A stretch of DNA of 64,000 nt from Paenibacillus xylanilyticus (GTDB lineage: Bacteria; Bacillota; Bacilli; Paenibacillales; Paenibacillaceae): contig NZ_CP044310.1 of assembly GCF_009664365.1 (NCBI RefSeq), forward strand, positions 2,119,001-2,183,000, written 5' to 3'. Each line of letters begins with the position of its first letter. Position 1 is the stretch's first letter. This document shows, piece after piece, positions 16,772 to 25,217 of this stretch. The translations under genes and the position numbers were made by a program. The notes under the pieces were generated by a model, which saw nothing but the letters and a program-made list of their open reading frames with translations, made no database searches and was not told the DNA's origin.

Positions 16772-17515
16772 GTGAGAGTTTTATATCGGAATATGAGTGA
16801 GCAGCATGCGTTAACCGTATATGATACAACCAGGCTTTATGGTGAAAAGGGACATTTCCGGGTTTTGGAGTTTTCGAATGAGGCTGTTCAGGGAGCAATG
16901 GATCTCGATGAGCCTTCACGAATGCTGCTTGAATACCCAAGGGCAATGGTCCATCTCATGGAGCGGAACACGCCTGAATACGAAAAGGTTTTTGTAGTGG
17001 GGCATGGAATTGGTACGCTCTCGACTTATCTGTCAAACCGCCAGGTGAAGATCGCCGAGCTGGACGAGGAAGTTGTTGAATTAAGCAAGACGCTATTTGG
17101 ATATAAGGGCAGTGAAGTCATGGTGGGAGATGGCCGGGAGCTGCTGCAGCAGGAAGCGTCTGGAACATATGATTATATTATTATCGATGCATTTACCGCA
17201 GAAGGAACGCCGAAGCAGTTTACCTCCAGATCTTTCTTCACGATGGTTCAAAGCAAGCTGCATTCTGGTGGAAGCATACTGTTGAATGTATTTGGGCGTG
17301 CGGGCAATGACAGACTTGTAAACGCGATATATGCAACGATGGCTGACCAGTTTGATTACACACGTTCATTTGCACTACCTACGGAAACGCAGGATGAGAT
17401 ACAGAATCGAATTCTGGTGGGAAGCGATGCTCCTATTGAGTTCCAATCGCGCTCTATGGCTGGGTTTGTTGAACAGGAGCCTGGGGAAGGATACATCATC
17501 GAGGACGAGCTTTGA
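16772..17515 (+). CDS. Spermidine synthase-like methyltransferase-fold protein
   Basis: A roughly 247-residue protein resembling the catalytic core of spermidine synthases (VFVVGHGIGTL, AELDEEVVELSKTLFG, VGDGRELL, DYIIIDAF). The usual glycine-rich GGGDG of the aminopropyltransferase nucleotide site is replaced by GHGIG, and the typical N-terminal beta domain is short. It is therefore more likely a related methyltransferase-fold protein than a true SpeE. The GTG at 16772 follows GAGAGGAG and is preferred over the ATG at 16718. It is a single gene; its substrate is unknown. Confidence 0.7.
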   Translation: MRVLYRNMSEQHALTVYDTTRLYGEKGHFRVLEFSNEAVQGAMDLDEPSRMLLEYPRAMVHLMERNTPEYEKVFVVGHGIGTLSTYLSNRQVKIAELDEEVVELSKTLFGYKGSEVMVGDGRELLQQEASGTYDYIIIDAFTAEGTPKQFTSRSFFTMVQSKLHSGGSILLNVFGRAGNDRLVNAIYATMADQFDYTRSFALPTETQDEIQNRILVGSDAPIEFQSRSMAGFVEQEPGEGYIIEDEL

Positions 17516-17680
17516 CCCTGGAGAAGAAGACAGACGCCTGATTTATAAAGCTTGTCATGGAGTTGTCAATTTTAATTGAAGAAACTGTAAAATATTCATA
17601 CAAAATTAATACATTCATAACAACTTTCGTATAGAATAGTGAGAATATGCCTTTTCATGAAAATCCGGGGGAAAGCACTA

Positions 17681-19299
17681 ATGATCGCAAAGAACAAAGC
17701 ATCCAGATGGCGAAGAAAAGCGAGAACCTATAAAAAAATCAGCCTTCCCGCCTTGCTCAGTGGGCTGGTCACCATTTCGGTGCTGATGACCTTAACTATT
17801 ATGTTTATTTCGTCTTACACAACACAGAAGCAGTCTCTCATTGACAATACCTTGTCTCTTAATTATTCAAGCGCAGCTCAAATGAGTCAGACACTGGATT
17901 CGCTATTTCAGTCCATGCAGAGCAGCTTGAAATATGCTGCAGACTATTTTCCGCAGATGGACTATTCAGATACGAAAAAGTTGGATTCGACGCTGGAACT
18001 GATCCAACGCAGCAGCAATTATTTTAACTCTGTAGCCCTTGTGGATGAGAAGGGTGTGTTACGCAGCATGTCGCCGTATTCGGGTTTATCCGTCGGGGTG
18101 CAGGTTTCATCAGAGGCAGCCAAAAAAGCGATGGAACTCAAGGCGCCCTATATTTCCGAAGCCTATCTGACCCCTAGGACGAAACGCAGAAATGTTTTTG
18201 TCAGTGAACCGATCTTCGATGCGGCTGGACAATTTAAGGGGACCATTGGCGGTAACATCTATCTGCAGGAGAATAATATCCTGAACCTCTCTTTTGGAAG
18301 TCAGCTGAGGACAAGCAATGGTTCATATTTTTTTATTGTGGATGCCAAGGGCACGCTTCTATTTCATCCAGATACCAATAGAATTGGTGAGGACATCAGA
18401 AAAAATGAAATTGTACAAAAGCTGCTGAATGATCAAACAGGTAAGGAGCAGTACAAAAATCTGGCTGGCATAGATTCGCTTGCCGGGTATCATAAGGTGC
18501 CTGCTACCGATTGGGGCGTCGTGGTCGTATCTCCAACCCAGACCGTGTACGATCAGTTGAATGAGCACATTCGCATGTTATTGCTGTATACTTCCGTTCC
18601 GTTTCTCCTCCTGACCCTGATTGTCATCCGGGTAGCGCGGAAACTGGCGAGTCCGTTTGTCTATCTGGCCGATCTGGTTAATCAGGTGGATCAGGGTAAA
18701 GTGGACCTGCCAACGATGAAACCGCATTGGAACAGGGAGGCAGATTTGCTAACCCGCACGGTTTTGGGTGCATTGGTGAACTTTCGCAAGCAAACGGACC
18801 AGCTTACCTATGATGCCAGAACGGATGTGCTCACAGGCATGACGAATCGCCGGACATTTGAAGAAGTCATTCAGCAATGGATTGATGAACAGACGCCATT
18901 CTCCATTATTGTTCTGGATATTGACCGCTTCAAATCCATTAACGATACGTTCGGGCATCATGCTGGAGACGAGGTCCTGAAGCATATTGCAGGTTTGATC
19001 AGGTTGGCCGTTCGGCCGCAGGATGTGAGTTCCGCTTCGGTGGGGAGGAGTTTGTCGTGCTGCTGCGCCATACCGGAGCTGAAACCGCCTATCAGATTGC
19101 CGAATTTATCCGTGTAACGGTTGAGGAGAGTATCGTGCCGATCGATCGCTCCGTGACGATATCTGCAGGGGTTGCCGAATATCCGCTGCATTCATCTTCA
19201 GCGACCGAGCTGTTCCATCTCGCAGACACAGCCCTATACCAAGCGAAGGAAGAAGGGCGCAATCGTACCGTGACCATTCAGACCGTAGAAAGGTCATAA
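17681..19299 (+). pseudogene. Diguanylate cyclase with sensor domain, frameshifted in GGDEF
   Basis: The gene encodes an N-terminal membrane segment (near residue 25), an extracytoplasmic dCache-like sensor, a second membrane segment around 300-315 and a GGDEF domain. The first frame runs through DVLTGMTNRRTFE and DIDRFKSINDTFGHHAGDEV, then loses homology after AVRPQDV and stops at 19117. The signature and the rest (FRFGGEEFVVLL, ending in YQAKEEGRNRTVT) continue in another frame to 19299. A one-base deletion, or the equivalent, between about 19020 and 19032 explains both halves. As written the cyclase is inactive; a sequencing error remains possible. ATG 17681 follows GGGGGAAA. Confidence 0.85.
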
Positions 19300-19334
19300 A
19301 CAGGCCGGGAAGATCGCCTATGAAATACACGATA

Positions 19335-19373
19335 AAAAAGCTGATCCCTTATGAGAAGGAATCAGCTTTTTTG
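19335..19373. terminator. Bidirectional terminator
   Basis: AAAAGCTGAT and ATCAGCTTTT form the stem, flanked by A and T runs, between the convergent cyclase and HxlR genes. Confidence 0.85.
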
Positions 19374-19379
19374 CGTTCA

Positions 19380-19742
19380 CTATACTTCCTGTGTCTTGGC
19401 TTGGACGACTTCATTTGTATAGGTTTCTCCCCAGTCCCGCATGCTGAATATGATCGGACGGAGTGTTTCCCCAAATGGCGTAAGTGAGTATTCCACTTTG
19501 GGTGGCACTTGAGGGTAGATTTCCCGGTGTACAATCCCGCTGCTCTCCAATTCTCTTAATTGCAAGGTGAGCATCCGCTGCGTAATGTCGGGAAATAACT
19601 TTCGGAGTTCATTGAAGCGCAAGGAACCCGAAAACAAGTGATACAGAATGGCTCCTTTCCATTTGCCTCCAATAACGCTAAGTGTAACTTCTACGGCGCA
19701 GCCATAGGGTTTGGGACATGTCTCGGTTGAGATTTTTTTCAT
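19380..19742 (-). CDS. HxlR-family transcriptional regulator
   Basis: A 120-residue winged-helix regulator of the HxlR/DUF24 family: [19 protein letters not shown], then [24 protein letters not shown] recognition helices. Two cysteines near the N terminus (CPKPYGC) correspond to the redox-sensing region of YodB/HypR-type members. GGAGGTG precedes the ATG. An imperfect dyad AAGTAC-TAC-GTACCT (19783-19796) upstream is a plausible autoregulatory operator. No obvious oxidoreductase target is divergent from it, so its regulon is not evident. Confidence 0.9.
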   Translation of the reverse strand: MKKISTETCPKPYGCAVEVTLSVIGGKWKGAILYHLFSGSLRFNELRKLFPDITQRMLTLQLRELESSGIVHREIYPQVPPKVEYSLTPFGETLRPIIFSMRDWGETYTNEVVQAKTQEV

Positions 19743-19888
19743 CGATCTGCACCTCCGTCAGCTATGTGTATAGTATCAATTTAAGTACTACGTACCTAAA
19801 ATGTGTGTATGTTCTCTTCAAAGCATACCATGTCTGATTCGGATTATAAACCCTCGATATAGGATTAACGAAAAGGTGAAATGTACAG

Positions 19889-19924
19889 TAAAAAACCCGG
19901 TTTCGTTATACGAAACAACGGGTT
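19889..19924 (-). terminator. Terminator of the Gfo/Idh gene
   Basis: The stem AACCCG...CGGGTT with inner TTTCG/CGAAA, read on the minus strand, ends in a T-run. Confidence 0.85.
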
Positions 19925-19960
19925 GATGTAAGATTCAGGGTACACAGCAACATTTAGTTG

Positions 19961-20953
19961 TTAGACGAGTGAAGACAAGATGGTATCACACAGGGCCATC
20001 GTTCCGACATTATCCTTGCCGCTCGAATGCGGAAGCGAATAATTGTGGCAGCATGACATGAAATGCGCCATCTCGCCTACAAATCCACGAAGGTAGAGAT
20101 CGCGGTATGCGCCAGACATGGGAGAGTTGGAAGGCGTATAGACCGTATCCTGCTCTTCAAGAGCCTTCCAGGGAAGGCTGTCCGAGGTGCGAGAGTGATG
20201 GACGGTAAGTGTATTCATTTCTTCTGCTAAAGCAAAGCCGTGATCGAATGTAACCAGTACGCTTTCGCTTTCGCGTGACCATGCACTCATGCCTGCGAAG
20301 TAGGCACTGCCCACAATACCGTTATCAAATTTCAGGGAGATGCTCTGATTAATATGTTCTCCATCCTTAACTGTGGTACCCGTCACTTGCTGTACCTCGC
20401 CGAAGAGGAAACGCATCAGATCGACCATGTGGATGGCAGCGAGCTTCATAAACTGTTCTTCATTCTTGCAAAAGGGAGTACTGTCAACCGCAAATCTCAT
20501 CTGAAACGAACGCGTTCTACCCATTGAACCACCATCAATCAGTTCCTTTAATTTCATATATATAGGCGCATAGCGTTTCATAAATCCTACCATTAGTACA
20601 ACGCCAGCCTTTTCGGCCGCATCTGCAATTTCTGCAGCTTCTCTGGCAGTCCAGCCAAGGGGTTTGTCAACATAGACATTCTTGCCTGCCTTGATGCATT
20701 GCAAGGCGAGAGACGTTTGATCCTGAGGTTGAGCTACTACAACAACGTTGCTGCAGTCTTCGTTTTGCAGCATGAGAGCTGCGTTATCATATGCTGATCC
20801 TGTGCTGCCGTATCGCAGCAAAGCGGCTTGAGAACGTTCGATACTGCGAGTGGAGATGGCCTGGATGGTAGCCCCTGCTTCTACAGCAGAAGGGTAGATA
20901 TTGGTCGTTGCGTGAAATCCGACACCGATAAAACAAAGATTCGTTTGAGTCAT
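19961..20953 (-). CDS. Gfo/Idh/MocA-family oxidoreductase
   Basis: A 330-residue NAD(P)-dependent oxidoreductase. The N-terminal Rossmann segment (CFIGVGFHATTN) is atypical in its glycine spacing; the family signature lysine appears as YVDKPL (usually EKP). The C-terminal alpha/beta domain follows (MVDLMRFLFGEV). The ATG at 20953 is preferred because AAGGAGA is nine or ten bases upstream, too close to the ATG at 20959. It is monocistronic. Members act on sugars, inositols or related compounds; the substrate here is unknown. A palindrome AGGACATATGTCCT lies upstream. Confidence 0.88.
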   Translation of the reverse strand: MTQTNLCFIGVGFHATTNIYPSAVEAGATIQAISTRSIERSQAALLRYGSTGSAYDNAALMLQNEDCSNVVVVAQPQDQTSLALQCIKAGKNVYVDKPLGWTAREAAEIADAAEKAGVVLMVGFMKRYAPIYMKLKELIDGGSMGRTRSFQMRFAVDSTPFCKNEEQFMKLAAIHMVDLMRFLFGEVQQVTGTTVKDGEHINQSISLKFDNGIVGSAYFAGMSAWSRESESVLVTFDHGFALAEEMNTLTVHHSRTSDSLPWKALEEQDTVYTPSNSPMSGAYRDLYLRGFVGEMAHFMSCCHNYSLPHSSGKDNVGTMALCDTILSSLV

Positions 20954-21015
20954 AACCATTCTCCTTCTTCAATAAGATCTGGTGCTAACGATAGGAGGTT
21001 TTTAATTTCTATAAA

Positions 21016-21029
21016 AGGACATATGTCCT
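21016..21029. promoter_or_regulatory. 14-bp perfect palindrome
   Basis: AGGACATATGTCCT lies about 63 bases upstream of the minus-strand Gfo/Idh start and before the tRNA promoter. It is a candidate operator for the former. Confidence 0.4.
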
Positions 21030-21054
21030 ATCCATTTCAGATCATAAAAAAGTA

Positions 21055-21083
21055 TTGCATTCTTCTTCCAGAGCCTGTATACT
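21055..21083 (+). promoter_or_regulatory. tRNA-Leu promoter
   Basis: TTGCAT, a 17-base spacer and TATACT, about 70 bases before the mature tRNA. Confidence 0.8.
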
Positions 21084-21153
21084 CTTAATTACGGTGAAAC
21101 GAGAAATTTATTAACCGGGTGCTTTTCATCAAGGATGAGAAGATACATATTAT

Positions 21154-21238
<85 letters not shown>

Positions 21239-21248
21239 TCGAAGAGAA

Positions 21249-21297
21249 AAAGGTTCGAAGATTGCTTTTGCAATCTCTCGAACCTTTTTTTATTTTT
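21249..21297 (+). terminator. tRNA-Leu terminator
   Basis: The stem AAAGGTTCGA / TCGAACCTTT with an inner ATTGC/GCAAT is followed by a T-run. Confidence 0.95.
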
Positions 21298-21354
21298 CTA
21301 CGAATTGAAATGCCTAAAAACAAGCTTTGATTATGTGTCCTCTTGGTTCAGTTG

Positions 21355-21546
21355 TTAGTGTTGACGCTGGCGCTGGCGTAAGAAAATCGCTGTCCATAGT
21401 CCGGACAAGGCACCAATGATGCCGAAAAGGGAAACGCTGCCGACCACTTCATACGCCTGCAATTGGAACAAGAACGCAATCCCGCTGCCCAGGGTCGTTC
21501 CTGCAAGAAAACCGAGAGATAGGCCTGTATCTTTGCCGAGCTGCAT
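21355..21546 (-). CDS. Small two-segment membrane protein, 63 aa
   Basis: A small protein starting MQLGKDTGLSLGFLAG with AGGTG before the ATG. It has two hydrophobic stretches rich in glycine and alanine (LGFLAGTTLGSGIAFLF and SLFGIIGALSGLWTAIFL) and a short basic/His tail RQRQRQH. The glycine spacing suggests tight helix packing. No family is recognised. It is divergent from the glycerol-1-phosphate dehydrogenase gene. Longer in-frame extensions upstream lack a ribosome site. Confidence 0.65.
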   Translation of the reverse strand: MQLGKDTGLSLGFLAGTTLGSGIAFLFQLQAYEVVGSVSLFGIIGALSGLWTAIFLRQRQRQH

Positions 21547-21704
21547 GGGATCACCTGCTTCAAATAGTTTGTCAAAACATTTGCAAAATGCGGGTACAAG
21601 AAGTAAAGTGTGAACAGGAAAATCATTGAAATTTTTCCTATACTCATTGTGTGGCTTTTCCAGTGCAAATATGCATGAACTTAGAAACGGGAGGTTACGA
21701 ACAC

Positions 21705-22853
21705 ATGAATATGAACGAACGCATTGCCGCTTGGAATGCAGAAGCACAGCAGTGTACCTGTGGACATGATCATCGGCTGGTGCAAATGCAGGTCTTTTTG
21801 GAGCATGGTGCAATTCGTAGATTACCGGGGTACCTGTTGGAACAGGGCTATAACCAGGTTACTGTGGTATATGATGGCCGGACAGGTCCGGTGGCGGGAT
21901 ATGAGGTGGTAAAAAGCCTGCAGAATGCGGGGATCATAGCAGATGAATTCCAGATGCCGGAGAACAGCGCGGGGGATATCATTGCCGATGAGGCTGCGAT
22001 TGTGCAGGTACTGCTTGGTGTAAAACAAATGACTCAGGCCATCATCGCAGTGGGATCGGGGACCATACATGATCTGGTGCGATTTGTGTGTGCCAAAATG
22101 AACAAGCCATTTCTGTCTGTCCCAACAGCGGCATCGGTTGATGGGTTCACTTCAGCAGGAGCTCCGCTCATTGTAAGCGGCATCAAGCAGACTTTTCAAG
22201 CTGTTCCGCCCGAAGCGATCTTTGCGGATATTGACATTACCCAGCAGGCTCCCCAGGCAATGACCGCAGCGGGCTTCGGTGATATGTTAGGCAAATATAC
22301 GTCTCTGGCAGATTGGATTGTATCGCGTGATCTGGGCGGAGAGCCGTTCTGTCCGGTTGCTTACCGGATGACGGAAGAAGCGCTGATGGCCTGCATCGAC
22401 AATGTTCAAGCCATCGCCGAAGGAAGAGCTGAAGGTATAACCGCATTGATGGATGCGCTAATCATCTCCGGTGTCTCCATGTTAATTATTGATCATTCCC
22501 GTCCGGCATCCGGCGGTGAGCATCACATTTCTCATCGTTGGGAAATGGAATTGATGGCAGCGGGCCGGAAACCTGTTCTGCATGGGGCCAAAGTCGGCGT
22601 AGCTTGTGCGCTTCTTACAGAGCGATACAAGGAACTTGCCAGTCTGTCCCGAGAACCTGTTTTTGATGTGTATGCTGCTTTACCTGATGCGTCACAGCTT
22701 ACGGCATGGCTTGAGCAGGTTGGGGGGCCGACCACAACAGATCAGCTTGGGGTTACACCGGATATGGTGGAACATGCATTTGCAACGGCACACACACTTA
22801 GAGAGCGATATACCGGACTCAAATATATTAATGAAACTTTGAACGTCGTTTAA
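21705..22853 (+). CDS. egsA: sn-glycerol-1-phosphate dehydrogenase (AraM/EgsA)
   Basis: A 382-residue metal-dependent enzyme reducing dihydroxyacetone phosphate to sn-glycerol 1-phosphate. Family motifs include VGSGTIHDLVRF, PTAASVDGFTSAGAPL, DMLGKYTSLADW and HSRPASGGEHHISH, the last carrying metal ligands. In Bacillus the product feeds heptaprenylglyceryl phosphate made by PcrB, an archaeal-type lipid. GGGAGGT precedes the ATG at 21705; the longer frame from 21651 has no ribosome site. It is monocistronic. Family alternatives such as glycerol dehydrogenase fit less well. Confidence 0.93.
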   Translation: MNMNERIAAWNAEAQQCTCGHDHRLVQMQVFLEHGAIRRLPGYLLEQGYNQVTVVYDGRTGPVAGYEVVKSLQNAGIIADEFQMPENSAGDIIADEAAIVQVLLGVKQMTQAIIAVGSGTIHDLVRFVCAKMNKPFLSVPTAASVDGFTSAGAPLIVSGIKQTFQAVPPEAIFADIDITQQAPQAMTAAGFGDMLGKYTSLADWIVSRDLGGEPFCPVAYRMTEEALMACIDNVQAIAEGRAEGITALMDALIISGVSMLIIDHSRPASGGEHHISHRWEMELMAAGRKPVLHGAKVGVACALLTERYKELASLSREPVFDVYAALPDASQLTAWLEQVGGPTTTDQLGVTPDMVEHAFATAHTLRERYTGLKYINETLNVV

Positions 22854-22910
22854 AATAAAACCAACCTGTACAACGGATAAAATGATCCGGAATGGCAATG
22901 TATGTTGCTC

Positions 22911-22930
22911 TGATTTGTACGTACAAATCA
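22911..22930. promoter_or_regulatory. 20-bp perfect palindrome
   Basis: TGATTTGTACGTACAAATCA is a perfect dyad with no T-run, between egsA and the duplicated-HTH gene. It looks more like a protein-binding site than a terminator. Confidence 0.5.
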
Positions 22931-23021
22931 TACAATTATTTATTATAAGTTCGAACAAGTTCTTGGAGCAAAAGTGAAGGGGAAGTACGTCAAAGGTGTA
23001 TCAAGAGGTATGTTTCATTTA

Positions 23022-23062
23022 AAAAGGCTCTGTCCTCCCTTGTGGGAAGAACAGAGCCTTTT
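23022..23062. terminator. Bidirectional terminator
   Basis: The perfect 12-bp stem AAAAGGCTCTGT / ACAGAGCCTTTT lies between the convergent egsA and HTH genes. Confidence 0.9.
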
Positions 23063-23076
23063 GTCTGTTCGCTTAT

Positions 23077-23673
23077 TTAGTTGTTGCGACGGTCTTTCAG
23101 GATGACATCTGCGAACAGGATGGTTTTCGGGATGCGGAAAAATTGTTCCGCTTGTTCCTGAAACGCGGCAGAAGGCAGCGTTCCCTGATGCAGCCATTTG
23201 CGGAAAGTGCCGGGATGAACCCCGATCCAGTGGCTGACATCTGTCACCGACAAATCATGGACCATACACAAGCCTGTCAGAATACGGTTGCTAACCGGAG
23301 ATCGGGTCACCGTACGCTTCATGAAACGGGAAGGCTCGGGCTGACAAATGACCGGGCTTTTGCGTACAACTTCTTCATTGAAGAGGATGTGACGCGGGTA
23401 GCCAAGCAATTGGCACGCTTTGTCCAAATTGGTACTGCCGGGTATCCGCCCCTCATACACCCACGCGCTCACGCTGCGTGATGAGATGGATAGATCTTCG
23501 GCAAGCTGGGACAACTTGATATCATTGGCCATCAGCACGGCTAGAAGAACGCGGTTTCGGATTTGACAGCGTGTCGGTTTACGGAATCGTTTAACACGGA
23601 CGCCTTTTCCCAAGTATTTACGGTTGATCAGAGACCACGCCTGGATGGAATGTTGTTCTGGTTGATTAGGCAT
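23077..23673 (-). CDS. Protein with two tandem HTH domains (internal duplication)
   Basis: A 198-residue protein with two similar helix-turn-helix units. The first (RNRVLLAVLMANDIKLSQL, W, G, IP) and the second (SNRILTGLCMVHDLSVTDV, W, G, LP) each end with P-x2-ILF, so they appear to be a duplication. The fold is closest to XRE-like repressors. CGGAGG precedes the ATG at 23673; the upstream in-frame GTG/ATG lacks that spacing. It is divergent from a lone holin gene across 450 bases, so a phage-derived control unit is possible. The target is unknown. Confidence 0.75.
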   Translation of the reverse strand: MPNQPEQHSIQAWSLINRKYLGKGVRVKRFRKPTRCQIRNRVLLAVLMANDIKLSQLAEDLSISSRSVSAWVYEGRIPGSTNLDKACQLLGYPRHILFNEEVVRKSPVICQPEPSRFMKRTVTRSPVSNRILTGLCMVHDLSVTDVSHWIGVHPGTFRKWLHQGTLPSAAFQEQAEQFFRIPKTILFADVILKDRRNN

Positions 23674-23697
23674 ATTTCCTCCGATTTTTTTAACCAA

Positions 23698-24120
23698 ATA
23701 CTACAATAAGAACCGGGGTACTTTCAAGTGCCAGGTGCACTGGTTTGGATTGGGCTCAATCCTATGAGAATGTTAAAGGAGGGAATTATGGACTAGGGTA
23801 TGTGCAATTCATTTCCTAGTATATTCCTAGATTACAATGTTTCACTAAATTTCAGGGATCAAAGAGAACGTGGAATCCAATAAATTAGGTCTTAAAGACT
23901 AATTATAGGACTTTTATACTTTTCTCTAATTTTAGTTGATATGATGCGGGTTATTACCTAAAATCCACCAAAAAATGTGGGCAGTACTAATCATTATCCC
24001 GGAATGATGTGCACAAATCCGAAAATAAAATCCGCAACTTGAACCGGGCGATTGGTCTGTCAAAATCTCTAACTCTAACATATTTTGTATAATGATCAAT
24101 TCAGAGAGAGGGGTGAAAAC
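23698..24120. other. AT-rich gap between HTH and holin genes
   Basis: No supportable gene is present. A strong Shine-Dalgarno AAAGGAGGG precedes ATG-GAC-TAG at 23788-23796, a start followed at once by a stop. Imperfect inverted repeats (near 23884-23904) and a TATAAT-like element at 24088-24093 occur. The latter probably belongs to the holin promoter. Confidence 0.45.
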
Positions 24121-24630
24121 GTGAGTCCAGCCGTAAATACCTTTGCTGCAATTTCCGGAGCGTTCGTAACGTTTGCTTTTGGCGTTTGGGATGAATTGCT
24201 GAGTCTGCTTGTCATTGCGATGGCTGTGGATTATGTTACAGGTCTCGCTGCAGCGGTGAGGTCGGGAACAGGGTTAAATAGCAACATCGGGTTCTGGGGA
24301 CTTGCCCGCAAGGGGCTAATGCTGACCGTTATCCTTCTTGCTCACCGTATTGATCTGCTTATGGGAACAGACATTATCAAGGGAGGAGCCATCTACTTCT
24401 ACTTGGTTAACGAGTTAATTTCCATTACTGAAAACTATGCCAGGATTGGTCTTCCGCTGCCTGATAAGCTCAGACAAGCCATTGCCGTGCTGAAGAAACA
24501 GGAGGACCTTTCGGATCGGGAGTGGGCCAAGCCGCAAGTAAAAGCACCTGAAGCAGATTCGAACCCCCCTTCAGAAGAGACAAATCCTGCACAGGATGAA
24601 GATAATACAAAAAAGAACAGTTCAGCATAG
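24121..24630 (+). CDS. Phage holin-family protein (orphan)
   Basis: A 169-residue membrane protein of the holin_4 / toxin-secretion holin group. After the start come hydrophobic segments around AISGAFVTFAFGVWDELLSL, VIAMAVDYVTGLAAAV, a RKGLMLTVILLAHRIDLLMG segment and YFYLVNELISITENY. The conserved DYVTG, RKG and NELISITEN positions match the family. A charged, Ser/Glu/Asp/Lys-rich tail of about 40 residues follows. The GTG at 24121 follows AGGGGTG. No endolysin is adjacent, so it is either a phage remnant or a domesticated holin. Confidence 0.88.
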   Translation: MSPAVNTFAAISGAFVTFAFGVWDELLSLLVIAMAVDYVTGLAAAVRSGTGLNSNIGFWGLARKGLMLTVILLAHRIDLLMGTDIIKGGAIYFYLVNELISITENYARIGLPLPDKLRQAIAVLKKQEDLSDREWAKPQVKAPEADSNPPSEETNPAQDEDNTKKNSSA

Positions 24631-24754
24631 CATTCTTTTATCGTTTAGAGAACGTTTACAAGTATCCTTTCGCAATAACTAACGTTATGATATATTTTGG
24701 TTACACGAAAATTCATTCATTTCCACTAATATATGCAAACGAGGTGCTTGTTTA

Positions 24755-25042
24755 ATGATTAAACATATTGTTCTTTTTAAAATGAAAGATCGTTCTCCAG
24801 AAACCATTGAGGCTGCTGCTAACGTTCTTCGCAACCTGCAAGGCAAAATTGATGTCCTGATCTCATTGGAAGTTGGCGTGGATGTGCTTCGCTCTGACAG
24901 ATCTTTCGACATTTCATTGACAGCCGAATTTGCATCACTGGAAGATCTGCAGGCCTACCAGGTCCACCCGCTTCATCAGGAAGTCATCAAGTACATGAAC
25001 GAGGTCAGAGAACAGTCGATCGCAGTGGATTACGAGATCTAA
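24755..25042 (+). CDS. Dabb (stress-responsive alpha/beta-barrel) protein
   Basis: A 95-residue protein of the Dabb family: MIKHIVLFKMKD at the N terminus, with the usual GVDVLRSDRSFDISLTAEFASLED core and HPLHQEVIKYM near the C terminus. These dimeric ferredoxin-like barrels include stress proteins and some cyclases. Function here is unknown. AGGTG precedes the ATG. Confidence 0.9.
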   Translation: MIKHIVLFKMKDRSPETIEAAANVLRNLQGKIDVLISLEVGVDVLRSDRSFDISLTAEFASLEDLQAYQVHPLHQEVIKYMNEVREQSIAVDYEI

Positions 25043-25082
25043 TTTAATCATTTCATTCTGCAGTTGTTAAAGGAGACTGGGC

Positions 25083-25193
25083 ATGAGCGATTTAAGAGAC
25101 GTTATGGAATTTTTATATATTTTTATCGTGTTTTTGATCGCTTGTCCGGTGATGCTATTCTGGCTTAAGCGAAGAGGAAAACGGAATCGATAA
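25083..25193 (+). CDS. Very small membrane protein, 36 aa
   Basis: A short open frame MSDLRDVMEFLYIFIVFLIA... with one hydrophobic segment (residues about 9-27) and a basic end KRRGKRNR. AAAGGAGA lies seven bases before the ATG, a good ribosome site. It is placed between the Dabb and YutE-like genes and has the topology expected of a single-pass peptide with a cytoplasmic positive end. No family is recognised. Confidence 0.6.
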   Translation: MSDLRDVMEFLYIFIVFLIACPVMLFWLKRRGKRNR

Positions 25194-25217
25194 TTCACTG
25201 AACGGGAAGTGACTGCA

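Noticed and set aside
23674-24630. A complete prophage at the holin locus
   Set aside because: No integrase, capsid, terminase or endolysin genes and no attachment repeats were seen; only a holin and a duplicated HTH protein.
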